DNA of 48,676 nucleotides from Oxalobacteraceae bacterium UBA6704 (GTDB lineage: Bacteria > Pseudomonadota > Gammaproteobacteria > Burkholderiales > Burkholderiaceae_D), in contig DKJA01000070.1 in the NCBI GenBank assembly GCA_002454505.1, positions 1 to 48,676 on the forward strand, in the 5' to 3' direction. Below, piece after piece: positions 27,752 through 36,216 of the stretch. The notes under the pieces are model-generated. The model had not been told where the DNA came from. It did no database searches and saw nothing but the letters and a program-made list of their open reading frames with translations. Both the position numbers and the translations under genes were made by a program. Each line of letters begins with the position of its first letter. Positions within the stretch are counted from its first letter, which is position 1.

Positions 27752-28729
27752 TCAGTCGTCGCCGGCGCCCGCCTCGGCCAGGCAGGAGGCGAGGATGGCG
27801 ACGGCATCCTGCGCGCGCAGCTTGTCCGCCACCTGGTCGCCCAGCTGCGTGGCATCGGTGGCCGGGCCGTGCACTTCGGCGCTGGCGACGCGCTTGCCGT
27901 CCGGCGTGGCGACCATTGCGCGCAGGTGCATCTGGCCATCTTCGGTGGTGGCGTACGCCGCCAGCGGCACCTGGCAGCTGCCGCCGAACACTTTCGACAC
28001 GCGGCGCTCGGCCGTCACCGCCTGGGCGGTTGGCACGTGGTTCAGTGGCGCCAGCAGCGCGATCATGTCGACGCCGTCGTTACGGTCAGCTATCTCGATG
28101 GCCATCGCGCCCTGCCCCGCGGCCGGCAGGCTGGACGCAGGATCGAGCAGCGCGCGGATGCGTTCCGCCAGGCCGAGGCGGTTCAGGCCGGCGGCAGCCA
28201 GGATGATGGCGGCGTAATCGCCACGATCCAGCTTGCCCAGGCGGGTATCCAGGTTGCCGCGCAGCGGCTTGATGACGAGGTGCGGATAACGCGCGGCGAT
28301 CAGCGACTGGCGGCGCAGGCTGCTGGTGCCGACGACGGCGCCGGCCGGCAGTTCGTCCAGCGACGCGTAGTCGTTCGACACGAAGGCATCGCGCGGATCT
28401 TCGCGTTCCAGCACGGCGGCCAGCGCAAAGCCTTCCGGCAGTTCCATCGGCACGTCCTTCAGCGAGTGGACAGCCAGGTCGGCGCGGCCTTCGGCCATCG
28501 CCACTTCCAGCTCCTTGACGAACAGACCCTTGCCGCCCACCTTGGACAGCGTGCGGTCGAGGATCTGGTCGCCGCGCGTGGTCATGCCGAGAATTTCAAC
28601 GCAACACTGCGGATATAATAATGACAAGCGCGCGCGCACGTGTTCGGCCTGCCACATGGCGAGGCGGCTTTCGCGCGATGCGATCACCAGCCTGGATGGG
28701 ATGTTCTGTACCGGTTCAGGAGTATTCAA
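27752..28729 (-). CDS. hemC: hydroxymethylbilane synthase (porphobilinogen deaminase)
   Basis: The 325-residue enzyme polymerises four porphobilinogens on a dipyrromethane cofactor. Motifs are LVIASRESRLAMWQAEHV, GKGLFVKELE, AVHSLKDVP with the catalytic Asp92, GTSSLRRQ, RGNLDTRL, and the cofactor cysteine Cys252 in FGGSCQVPLAAYA. The only in-frame start that includes the conserved N-terminus is a TTG (28727-28729) preceded by a weak GAAAGA; no ATG precedes the first motif. It is the first gene of the haem operon and divergent from ppc (152 bp between starts). Confidence 0.94.
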   Translation of the reverse strand: MNTPEPVQNIPSRLVIASRESRLAMWQAEHVRARLSLLYPQCCVEILGMTTRGDQILDRTLSKVGGKGLFVKELEVAMAEGRADLAVHSLKDVPMELPEGFALAAVLEREDPRDAFVSNDYASLDELPAGAVVGTSSLRRQSLIAARYPHLVIKPLRGNLDTRLGKLDRGDYAAIILAAAGLNRLGLAERIRALLDPASSLPAAGQGAMAIEIADRNDGVDMIALLAPLNHVPTAQAVTAERRVSKVFGGSCQVPLAAYATTEDGQMHLRAMVATPDGKRVASAEVHGPATDATQLGDQVADKLRAQDAVAILASCLAEAGAGDD

Positions 28730-28881
28730 AATCGTTTTCTTTCGCTGTTGCCGACGCCGACCGGCGTGTGCCAGCGGCCTGCGTTCTTGGAATCATAAAT
28801 TCTAGCACGCGTGTTTTTTCCAGGTACGCCAAGCGGCCCGCCCACGGCCATTCATTGACTTCTCTTTTGCAGCGATCGACC

Positions 28882-31698
28882 ATGGTAAATAAAGCAAGTG
28901 CAACCGAAGACCAGAGCGGCACCGACAAGGACGCACCACTGAAGGAAGACATCCGCCTGCTGGGCCGCCTGCTCGGCGACGTGCTCCGCGAACAGGAAGG
29001 CGAAGACGTGTTCGCCGTCGTCGAGACGATCCGCCGGACCGCCGTGCGCTTCCGCCGCGAGGCCGATGCCGGCGCGGCCAAGGAACTGGACGGCATGCTG
29101 AAGATCCTCACCAAGGAGCAGACGATCTCCGTGGTGCGCGCGTTCTCCTATTTCTCGCACCTGGCGAACATCGCCGAGGACCAGCATCACATCCGCCGCC
29201 GCCGCGCCCACCTGCTGGCCGGCTCGGCGCCGCGGCGCGGCAGCATCCGCCATGCGCTGGCCAGGCTGCACGAGTCGGGCGTCGACCAGCCCACCGTCAC
29301 CGAATTCTTCCGCGAGGCGCTGATCTCGCCGGTGCTGACGGCCCACCCCACCGAAGTGCAGCGCAAATCGATCCTCGATGCGGAACACGATATCGCCCGG
29401 CTGCTGGCCGAACGCGACGGCCCGCTGACGCCGAAGGAACAGGCGGCCAACCTGCACATGTTGCACGTGAAGATCGCCACGCTGTGGCAGACGCGCATGC
29501 TGCGCTACACCAAGCTGACGGTGGCGGACGAGATCGAGAACGCGCTGTCCTATTACCGCATCACCTTCCTGCGCGAAGTGCCCGGCCTGTACGACGACAT
29601 CGAGGACGACATCGCGCAGCAGTACGGCGGCACGGCGCCGCACATCGACGCACCCTACCTGCAGATGGGCAGCTGGATCGGCGGCGATCGCGACGGCAAC
29701 CCGAACGTCAATGCGGGCACGATGCAGCACGCGCTGCAGCGCCAGGCCACGACGATCATAGACTTCTACCTGGACGAGGCGCATGCGCTGGGTGCCGAGC
29801 TGTCCGTATCGACGCTGATGGTCGCGTGCAGCCCGGCGCTGCAGGCGCTGGCCGACGCATCGCCCGACCAGTCGGACCACCGCGCCGACGAGCCTTACCG
29901 CCGCGCGCTGATCGGCATCTACGCGCGGCTGGCCAGCACGGCGCGCGGCCTCGGCGCCGGCAATATCCTGCGCAAGGAAGTGGGCCATGCCGAACCGTAT
30001 GAAGACGCGGCCGCGTTCTGCGCCGACCTGCAGGTGCTGATCGATTCGCTGGACGCCAACCACGGCGGCATGCTGGCGCGCCCGCGCCTGACCACGCTCA
30101 AGCGGGCGGCGGACATCTTCGGCTTCCACCTGGCGTCGCTGGACATGCGCCAGAGCTCCGACGTGCACGAGCGCGTGCTGGCCGAGCTGTTCGCCCGCGC
30201 CGGCGCCGAGGCCGATTACGCGGCGCTGGATGAAGATGCCAAGGTCGCGCTGCTGCTGGAAGAACTGGCGCAACCGCGGCTGCTGTATTCGCCCTACATC
30301 GACTACACGGAAGAGACGCAGGGCGAGCTGTCGATCTTCCGCGCCGCCCGCGACATCCGCGCCCGCTACGGCGAGCGGGCCATCCGCAACTACATCATCT
30401 CGCACACGGAAACCGTGTCCGACCTGCTGGAAGTGCTGGTGCTGCAGCAGGAGACGGGGCTGCTGCGCCGCTCCGCCGACGGCGAAACGACAGCGGACCT
30501 GATGGTGATCCCGCTGTTCGAGACGATTCCCGACCTGCAGCGCGCCGCCGGCATCATGGAAGCGGTGATGGCGCTGCCGCTGGTCGAACAGCTGATCGAA
30601 AAACGGGGCCGCATCCAGGAAGTGATGCTGGGCTATTCGGACTCGAACAAGGACGGCGGCTTCCTGACGTCCACGTGGGAGCTGTACAAGGCGGAGATCG
30701 CGCTGATCGACGTGTTCGGCAAGGCCAACGTCAAGCTGCGGCTGTTCCACGGCCGCGGCGGCACGGTGGGCCGCGGCGGCGGGCCAAGCTACGAAGCGAT
30801 TCTGGCGCAGCCGAAAGGCACCGTCAACGGCCAGATCCGGCTGACGGAACAGGGCGAGATCATCGCGTCGAAATTCTCGAATGCGGAGATCGGCCGCCGC
30901 AACGTGGAACTGCTGGTGGCGGCGACGCTGGAGGCGAGCCTGATGCCCCCTGCCGCGCATCCCGAGCAGCACGAGCAGCTGGCCGGTTTCGAAGCGGTGA
31001 TGGTGGAGCTGTCCGACCGTGCCTATAAAGCGTATCGCAACCTCGTGTACGAAACGCCCGGTTTCACGGACTACTTCTTTGCCGCCACGCCGATCGCCGA
31101 GATCGCGGAGCTGAACATCGGTTCGCGGCCCGCGTCGCGCAAGTCGACCAAGCGCATCGAAGACCTACGCGCCATTCCTTGGGGCTTCTCGTGGGGTCAG
31201 TGCCGGCTGCTGCTGCCGGGCTGGTACGGCTTCGGCAGCGCCGTCGCCGGCTGGCTGGCCGATGGCGACCGCGAACAGCGGCTGACGCAGCTGCGCGACA
31301 TGTCGGACCACTGGCCGTTCTTCGCCACGCTGCTGTCGAACATGGACATGGTGCTGGCCAAGACGGACCTGGCCATCGCGTCGCGCTACGCCGAACTGGT
31401 GGCCGATAAAGAACTGCGCGAGCGGATCTTCAAGCGCATCTGCGACGAGTACCGCGAAACGCTGGGCTGCCTGGAAACCATCACCGGCGCCACCGAGCGG
31501 CTGGCCAGCAATCCGCTGCTGGCCCGCTCGATCCAGAACCGCTTCGCCTACCTCGATCCGCTGAACCACCTGCAGGTGGAGCTGATCAAGCGGCGCCGCA
31601 CGCTGGCCGCCGATGCCGACAAGGCCGATCCGCGCGTGCACCGGGGGATTCATTTGTCGATCAACGGCGTGGCGGCGGGGTTGCGCAATACCGGCTGA
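28882..31698 (+). CDS. ppc: phosphoenolpyruvate carboxylase
   Basis: The enzyme carboxylates PEP to oxaloacetate to refill the TCA cycle. The 938-residue protein has catalytic His155 in LTAHPTEVQRKSI, GGDRDGNPNVN, the signature VMLGYSDSNKDGGF, FHGRGGTVGRGGGPS, and the family's C-terminus ending LRNTG. ATG 28882 gives a normal N-terminus; longer readings run through the hemC promoter side. It is divergent from hemC, a common betaproteobacterial arrangement. A solo REP starts 2 bp after its stop, then an intrinsic terminator. Confidence 0.96.
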   Translation: MVNKASATEDQSGTDKDAPLKEDIRLLGRLLGDVLREQEGEDVFAVVETIRRTAVRFRREADAGAAKELDGMLKILTKEQTISVVRAFSYFSHLANIAEDQHHIRRRRAHLLAGSAPRRGSIRHALARLHESGVDQPTVTEFFREALISPVLTAHPTEVQRKSILDAEHDIARLLAERDGPLTPKEQAANLHMLHVKIATLWQTRMLRYTKLTVADEIENALSYYRITFLREVPGLYDDIEDDIAQQYGGTAPHIDAPYLQMGSWIGGDRDGNPNVNAGTMQHALQRQATTIIDFYLDEAHALGAELSVSTLMVACSPALQALADASPDQSDHRADEPYRRALIGIYARLASTARGLGAGNILRKEVGHAEPYEDAAAFCADLQVLIDSLDANHGGMLARPRLTTLKRAADIFGFHLASLDMRQSSDVHERVLAELFARAGAEADYAALDEDAKVALLLEELAQPRLLYSPYIDYTEETQGELSIFRAARDIRARYGERAIRNYIISHTETVSDLLEVLVLQQETGLLRRSADGETTADLMVIPLFETIPDLQRAAGIMEAVMALPLVEQLIEKRGRIQEVMLGYSDSNKDGGFLTSTWELYKAEIALIDVFGKANVKLRLFHGRGGTVGRGGGPSYEAILAQPKGTVNGQIRLTEQGEIIASKFSNAEIGRRNVELLVAATLEASLMPPAAHPEQHEQLAGFEAVMVELSDRAYKAYRNLVYETPGFTDYFFAATPIAEIAELNIGSRPASRKSTKRIEDLRAIPWGFSWGQCRLLLPGWYGFGSAVAGWLADGDREQRLTQLRDMSDHWPFFATLLSNMDMVLAKTDLAIASRYAELVADKELRERIFKRICDEYRETLGCLETITGATERLASNPLLARSIQNRFAYLDPLNHLQVELIKRRRTLAADADKADPRVHRGIHLSINGVAAGLRNTG

Positions 31699-31700
31699 TT

Positions 31701-31730
31701 GGGGACTGTCCCCGAACGGGGACCGTCCCC
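31701..31730. repeat. solo family I REP directly after ppc
   Basis: Two near-palindromes GGGGACTGTCCCC (31701-31713) and GGGGACCGTCCCC (31718-31730) with spacer GAAC. The conserved CGGTTG end is absent (CTTCTG instead) and there is no inverted partner. It begins 2 bp after the ppc stop, the same spacing as the copy behind the Smr gene. Confidence 0.8.
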
Positions 31731-31762
31731 TCTTCTGCCTTTGACTTCCACGCCGCCTGGTC

Positions 31763-31789
31763 AGCCCCAAGTTAGCACTTGGGGCTTTT
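31763..31789 (+). terminator. intrinsic terminator of ppc
   Basis: AGCCCCAAGT (31763-31772), loop TAGC, ACTTGGGGCT (31777-31786), then TTT. The 10-bp stem is perfect and the T-run (including the stem end) has four Ts. Confidence 0.85.
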
Positions 31790-31930
31790 CAAATGCGCGG
31801 GCTTTGGCGAAATTGCCCATTTTCACGCTTCACCTCCCCGATTGCGCATTTCATCGCAATCCCTTCCCCTCCCCCGTCTGCACGGCTTACCATCGCGTCA
31901 CCAACAATCACTCCTACAAAGGTCCCTGCC

Positions 31931-32554
31931 ATGCGCCGTCTGCTCCTGCTCTGCTCCTTCGCCCTCGCCACCGCAGCCGCCCACGGCGCCGAAGAAACGC
32001 GCCAGCTGGCGCCGTTCCGCGCGATCGCCATTTCCGGACCGGTCAACATGGAAGTGCATGCCGGCCAGGCGCAGTCGGTGAAGCTCGCCGGCCGGCCCGA
32101 GTTCATCGGCAAGATCGTCATGAGCGTGAAAGGCGAGGAGCTGAGGATCGAGTATTCGGGCACGAAGAACATGACGATGAAGGATGGCGACAAGATCGTC
32201 GTCACCGTGCCGTCACTGGTCAAATGCGTGGTCGAAGGGGCCGGCCAGATCGTCATCGACAACATCAAGGAAGAACGCGTGGACCTGCAGTTCCAGGGCG
32301 CCGGCCGGATGGAGGCGAAAGGCACGGCGAAATGGTTGCGCGTGAAGGCGCAGGGCGTGGGCGAAGTGGATACGAAGGCGCTGAAGGCGGAACGGGCCGA
32401 CGTGAACTTCGAAGGCATCGGCAGCGTCAGCGTGCATGCCAGCGGCACGCTCAACGCCGTCGTGCGGGGCATGGGCAACCTGACTTACTACGGTCACCCG
32501 AAAGTGCTGAACAAGTCGGCCACCGGCATCGGTGACATCCAGGCCGGCGACTGA
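31931..32554 (+). CDS. exported GIN-domain (DUF2807) protein
   Basis: The 207-residue precursor has a Sec signal peptide (MRRLLLLCSFALATAAAHG). A right-handed beta-helix-like GIN domain follows with repeated short strands (AIAISGPVNMEVHAGQ ... CVVEGAGQIVIDN ... LQFQGAGRMEAKG ... VNFEGIGSVSVHASG). Family members are exported head domains of putative adhesins or envelope proteins of unknown function. A second, longer member lies at 43268. The 232 bp upstream hold the ppc REP and terminator; no clear promoter is seen. Confidence 0.88.
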   Translation: MRRLLLLCSFALATAAAHGAEETRQLAPFRAIAISGPVNMEVHAGQAQSVKLAGRPEFIGKIVMSVKGEELRIEYSGTKNMTMKDGDKIVVTVPSLVKCVVEGAGQIVIDNIKEERVDLQFQGAGRMEAKGTAKWLRVKAQGVGEVDTKALKAERADVNFEGIGSVSVHASGTLNAVVRGMGNLTYYGHPKVLNKSATGIGDIQAGD

Positions 32555-32566
32555 AGCTTAGACTGG

Positions 32567-32639
32567 AAAAAAAAAACCGGTGACAGGCTCCATTTAAAAG
32601 GAAATATTTCCCAGAAAATGGAGCCTGTCACCGGTTTTT
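32567..32639. repeat. family II hairpin copy acting as a likely bidirectional terminator
   Basis: Ten As (32567-32576) lead into arms 32572-32595 and 32616-32639 that are perfectly complementary over 24 bp (core CCGGTGACAGGCTCC). The right end has TTTTT. The apex differs from the copy at 6653 and contains the palindrome GGAAATATTTCC (32600-32611). It lies between the convergent GIN-domain gene (+) and the small membrane peptide gene (-), and would terminate both by stem plus T-run. Confidence 0.8.
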
Positions 32640-32656
32640 CGTCTGGCGTCACTGTT

Positions 32657-32806
32657 CTATGTGCGACGGGCGCGCAGGGCGCTGCGCCAGGCGGCGATTT
32701 CGCAGCCGACGCCGGCGATGAAGAGCAGCGCGGAACCGGCGGAAGAGCCGCTCGCATAGAGCGCGATGGCGGCGACGAACAGCAGGGCGGATGGCACGTA
32801 GCGCAT
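32657..32806 (-). CDS. small membrane peptide (49 aa)
   Basis: MRYVPSALLFVAAIALYASG begins a protein with two hydrophobic segments (about 4-20 and 22-38) and a basic C-terminus (RSALRARRT). ATG 32806 has AAGGAG 8 nt upstream on the minus strand, which supports a real gene; the longer in-frame reading from 32845 lacks such a site. I do not recognise the family. It lies downstream of the GNAT gene on the same strand. Confidence 0.55.
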   Translation of the reverse strand: MRYVPSALLFVAAIALYASGSSAGSALLFIAGVGCEIAAWRSALRARRT

Positions 32807-32873
32807 GGCGGACTCCTTGTAATGGAAGCTGCATGCTGCCACCATTCAGCACACGATACAAGCCCGGCAAAAC

Positions 32874-33548
32874 TTAAGAACGCTGCGGCACCTGCAGCCA
32901 CGTATGCCGCAGCACGCCATTTCTCTCGAATCCCAGCGCTTCGTACAGCGCGATCGCCCGCTCGTTCTTCGCCCCCACGTGCAGCATCGGCGTCACGCCC
33001 TGCTGCTGCATGCCGTGCATGATGTGCTGCACCAGCAGCTTCGCGTAGCCCCGCCCCGTGTAATCGGGATGCGTGCAGACGGCGCTGACTTCGCGCAGGT
33101 CGCCCAGGTCCATTCGCTCGCCCGACAATGCCACCAGCTTGCCGCCATCATGGATGCCCACGTAGCGGCCCATGATGCCTGTGCGGGCGCGGAAGTAGCC
33201 GGGGAACGCCAGCGCCGTGAGCTCCTGCATCGCCGGATCAAGCGCATCGAGCTCCACCACCCCGGCAGCCGACGGCTTGGCGACGGCACCGCCACGGTAG
33301 ACCATCTGCAGCACGCCACCGAGTTCCGTCATCGTCCAGCCATCCGGCACGGCGGGAATCGCGCCGAGGAAGTACGCGTCTTCCGTCAGATATTCGAGAT
33401 CGGTGGCGCGCACGAACATGCCGTCTTCCGGCACCGCGCAGAACGGCGCCACGTCGGGCGCATACCGTCGCATGTCGCCCACCACCTGCGCCAGGTGCTG
33501 CTGCGCGCCGGTCAATGCAGACCAGAGTGGATTACTCAGTCTTTCCAT
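32874..33548 (-). CDS. GNAT-family N-acetyltransferase
   Basis: The 224-residue protein has an N-terminal region of about 100 residues and a C-terminal GNAT fold. The acetyl-CoA motif is VCTHPDYTGRGYAKLLVQHIM, and the terminal strand is MLHVGAKNERAIALYEALGFERNG. It resembles the FR47-like or YjdJ-type acetyltransferases; the substrate is unknown. It is divergent from yjdM with only 50 bp between the starts. Confidence 0.88.
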   Translation of the reverse strand: MERLSNPLWSALTGAQQHLAQVVGDMRRYAPDVAPFCAVPEDGMFVRATDLEYLTEDAYFLGAIPAVPDGWTMTELGGVLQMVYRGGAVAKPSAAGVVELDALDPAMQELTALAFPGYFRARTGIMGRYVGIHDGGKLVALSGERMDLGDLREVSAVCTHPDYTGRGYAKLLVQHIMHGMQQQGVTPMLHVGAKNERAIALYEALGFERNGVLRHTWLQVPQRS

Positions 33549-33568
33549 CTTCTGCCCTTATCATCGTC

Positions 33569-33574
33569 TATACT
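33569..33574 (+). promoter_or_regulatory. -10 candidate for yjdM
   Basis: TATACT at 33569-33574 predicts a start near 33581 and an 18-nt leader to the ATG at 33599. No clear -35 is present in the 50-bp interval, which overlaps the start of the divergent GNAT gene. Confidence 0.35.
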
Positions 33575-33598
33575 GCCCGCTTTTTCAGAGATCACACC

Positions 33599-33937
33599 AT
33601 GAGCGCCCTGCCACCCTGCCCGCAATGCCAGTCCGAGTTCACCTACGAGGATGGCACGAATCTCGTCTGCCCGGAATGCGCCCATGAATGGTCGCCCGCG
33701 GCCGAAGGCGCCGCCGACAAGGTGCGCGAATACCGCGATGCGTCCGGCAACCTGCTGCAGGACGGCGACACGGTCACCGTCATCAAGGACCTGAAACCGA
33801 AGGGCTCCGGCGGCGTCATCAAGCAGGGCACCAAGGTGAAGAACATCCGCCTCGTCGACAGCGACCACGACATCGACTGCAAGATCGACGGCTTCGGCGC
33901 GATGAGCCTGAAAACGGAGTTCGTCCGCAAGGTGTAA
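33599..33937 (+). CDS. yjdM: zinc-ribbon protein YjdM (PhnA family)
   Basis: The 112-residue protein has an N-terminal zinc ribbon (CPQC at residues 7-10, CPEC at 24-27). The conserved PhnA domain follows: REYRDASGNLLQDGDTVTVIKDLKPKGSGGVIKQGTKVKNIRLV and CKIDGFGAMSLKTEFVRKV. The old name alkylphosphonate utilisation protein is not supported functionally for this family. Length is as in E. coli YjdM. The neighbours give no pathway context. Confidence 0.93.
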   Translation: MSALPPCPQCQSEFTYEDGTNLVCPECAHEWSPAAEGAADKVREYRDASGNLLQDGDTVTVIKDLKPKGSGGVIKQGTKVKNIRLVDSDHDIDCKIDGFGAMSLKTEFVRKV

Positions 33938-33997
33938 GCGGCGGCGGGCTCCCTGTGTGTACACTCACGGTCACACACAACAAAGGAGACCCGACGC

Positions 33998-34930
33998 ATG
34001 ACGCCTCATCACACTTCCCTCGCGCTCGGCGCGGCCCTGCTGGCACTGGCCCATTATAGTGCCGCAGCGGCCGCCGCCTGCGGCAAGGCCCCTTCGGGCG
34101 AACTGACGGCGCAGCGCATCGCCGCCGTCACGTCATCGCACAAGGGACCGCAATTGTTCGAAGGCCCCGTGTGGACAGGCGACGCGCTGTACTTCTCCGA
34201 TTTTGCGACCGCCGCGCCGTTCCCGTCCCGCATCCGCAAGCTGGCCGCCGACGACACGGTCAGCATCGCCATCGACAACAGCGGCAGCAACGGCCTTGCC
34301 GTCGACGGCAAGGGCCAGCTGGTCGTGGCCAGCCACAAGGACAAGGCGCTGATGCGCTACGCCATCGACGGCGGCAAGCGCACGGCCATCGCCGCTAAAT
34401 ATGCGGGCAACGTGTTCGACTCGCCGAACGACATCGCCATCGCCACCGACGGCACAACCTATTTCACCGATCCGGATTACCAGCAGGCGGCAGCGCCCGG
34501 CGGCCAGCCCGTCACGGGCATCTACCGCGTCGGCACGGACGGCAAGGTGACGCTGGTGGACGGCACGCGCAAGAACCCGAACGGCATCACGCTGTCGCTG
34601 AAGGAGGATGTGCTGTACGTGAACGCGGGCGACAACGAGGTGCGTTCCTATCCGATCGTCGGCGGCGTGCCGCAGAAGCCGTCCGTGCTGGCGAAGATCG
34701 ACGGCGGCGACGGCATGACGCTCGACTGCCACGGCAACCTGTACGTCACCGAACATGGTGCGAAGCGCGTACGCGTGTTCACGCCGCAGGGCAAGGTGCT
34801 CGCCACGATCCGCGTCGATGCGAACGTCACCAACGTCGCTTTCGGCGGCGCCGACGGCAAGACACTTTTCATCACCGGCGCGGGCGCCGTGTGGCGCATC
34901 GCGCTCGATGTGACCGGGCGGCCTTACTGA
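33998..34930 (+). CDS. exported SMP-30/gluconolactonase-like beta-propeller protein
   Basis: The 310-residue precursor has a signal peptide (MTPHHTSLALGAALLALAHYSAAAAA). A six-bladed propeller of the SMP-30/LRE family follows: FEGPVWTGDALYFSDF, NGLAVDGKGQLVVASHKD, DSPNDIAIATDGTTYFTDPDY, NPNGITLSLKEDVLYV, DGMTLDCHGNLYVTEH. The Glu, Asn and Asp positions that bind the divalent metal in lactonases are present in these motifs. AAAGGAG precedes the ATG. The stop abuts, without a gap, the stop of the convergent Tat-exported sugar oxidoreductase gene, suggesting a functional pair that hydrolyses the lactone made by the oxidoreductase. Confidence 0.88.
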   Translation: MTPHHTSLALGAALLALAHYSAAAAAACGKAPSGELTAQRIAAVTSSHKGPQLFEGPVWTGDALYFSDFATAAPFPSRIRKLAADDTVSIAIDNSGSNGLAVDGKGQLVVASHKDKALMRYAIDGGKRTAIAAKYAGNVFDSPNDIAIATDGTTYFTDPDYQQAAAPGGQPVTGIYRVGTDGKVTLVDGTRKNPNGITLSLKEDVLYVNAGDNEVRSYPIVGGVPQKPSVLAKIDGGDGMTLDCHGNLYVTEHGAKRVRVFTPQGKVLATIRVDANVTNVAFGGADGKTLFITGAGAVWRIALDVTGRPY

Positions 34931-36040
34931 TCAGGCCCGCAGCGCAATCCGCCGTTTTTCCCGCGCCGACTGGTAGATCGCCTCGATGATGCGCATGTCG
35001 CGCAACCCCTCTTCGCCGGCCACGATGGGCTGGCGGTCGCTGACGACGCACCGCGCCATGTGATCGAGCTGGCCGGCCCACTGCGTCGCACCGGGTCCCG
35101 GCGGCGGCGCGGTGATCTCCGTTTCGCGGCCGCGGCCGACCCACAGCCGGTTGCCGCTGTAGCTGGTGCCGGGCTCCAGCTCGATGCGGCCTTTATCGCC
35201 CATCAGCAGGATGTGGTTCTGGTTCGCGCTGTACATCGACATGCACGAGCCAATCACACCGGACGGGAACTCCAGCTCGAACTGGATCATGTCCTCGACC
35301 TCGCGGAAGCGCACGTCCTTGCGGTCCGTCTGCTCGTGGGCATACACGGCCACCGGTTCCTCGCCCGTCATGTAGCGCGCCGCCTGCAGCGCGTAGATGC
35401 CGATGTCCATCAGCGAACCACCGCCGGACATCGCCTTCTTCAGCCGCCACGACCCGTCCCGCTGCACGAAGCCGTGCTCGGAACGGAAGTAACGCAGCTG
35501 GCCGATCTCGCCGGCGCGCGCGCGGCGCACGGCCTCCAGGTTGAAGGCCTCGAAATGGCAGCGGTAGCCGATCATCAGCTTCCTGCCTGCGGCCTTGCAG
35601 GCAGCGATCATCTTCTCGCATTCGGCCGACGACACGGCCATCGGCTTTTCGCACAGCACATGCTTGCCCGCCTTCGCCGCGCGGATCGTGTACTCGGCGT
35701 GCATCGATACGGGCAGGCAGACGTAGACCACGTCGATGTCCGGGTTGTCGCGGATGCTGTCGTAGTTCTCGTAGTTGTAGATGCCCTTTTCAGGCACGCC
35801 GTATTCCGCCGCCACGCGCCTGGCCTTGTCCGGATCGCCGCTGACCAGCGCCACCAGTTTGCTGTGCTGGCAGTTTTTGAACTGCGGGATGATGATGCCG
35901 AGCCCATAGCCGCCGAGGCCCACGATGGCGTAACCAATCTTCTTGTCGCCCGGCTGCGCGAGGGCCGGGGAGCCTACCGCGGTGGCGGCAAGGGCGCCGC
36001 CGGCGGCAAGGACGAAACCACGTCGGTGTTGATCGATCAT
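34931..36040 (-). CDS. Tat-exported Gfo/Idh/MocA oxidoreductase, glucose-fructose oxidoreductase-like
   Basis: The 369-residue protein starts MIDQHRRGFVLAAGGALAAT, a twin-arginine signal. The NAD(P)-binding motif IVGLGGYGLGIIIPQF is at about 39-54 and the catalytic EKP is at 131-133. Segments GYRCHFEAFNLEAVR and GGGSLMDIGIYALQAARYMTGEEP are typical of Zymomonas-type glucose-fructose oxidoreductase, which oxidises one sugar and reduces another with a tightly held cofactor in the periplasm. ATG 36040 has AGGAG 11 nt upstream. TACAAT on the minus strand (36095-36090) may be its -10 box. The family I repeat at 36110 lies just upstream. Confidence 0.85.
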   Translation of the reverse strand: MIDQHRRGFVLAAGGALAATAVGSPALAQPGDKKIGYAIVGLGGYGLGIIIPQFKNCQHSKLVALVSGDPDKARRVAAEYGVPEKGIYNYENYDSIRDNPDIDVVYVCLPVSMHAEYTIRAAKAGKHVLCEKPMAVSSAECEKMIAACKAAGRKLMIGYRCHFEAFNLEAVRRARAGEIGQLRYFRSEHGFVQRDGSWRLKKAMSGGGSLMDIGIYALQAARYMTGEEPVAVYAHEQTDRKDVRFREVEDMIQFELEFPSGVIGSCMSMYSANQNHILLMGDKGRIELEPGTSYSGNRLWVGRGRETEITAPPPGPGATQWAGQLDHMARCVVSDRQPIVAGEEGLRDMRIIEAIYQSAREKRRIALRA

Positions 36041-36109
36041 TGCGAAGGACTCCTGGTCAGGTGGTCGGGATGTCGATGGTAGCGCAAGCATTGTATTACA
36101 GACATCGCA

Positions 36110-36211
36110 GGGGACCGTCCCCTCGGTTGGTTTTGACGTGAGCGGATCTCTGGCAAACGACAACCCCGGGGACAGCCGGAGCGCCGGACCGCCCTTGCAG
36201 GGACAGTCCCC
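36110..36211. repeat. family I REPIN-like element with one shortened and one altered end
   Basis: The left end is a single near-palindrome GGGGACCGTCCCC (36110-36122) followed by TCGGTTG. The right end begins CAACCCCGGGGACAG at 36161 and ends GGGACAGTCCCC (36200-36211), with about 20 bp of unrelated GC-rich sequence in place of the usual short spacer. The orientation is that of the copy at 9955. It lies between the gfo-like gene start and the rpoD terminator. Confidence 0.75.
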
Positions 36212-36216
36212 AGCGC

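Noticed and set aside
36090..36121. REP-derived promoter for the Gfo-like gene
   Set aside because: GGGACG in the repeat is 20 bp from TACAAT, and with the correct 17-bp spacing only a poor hexamer (TAATAC) is available.
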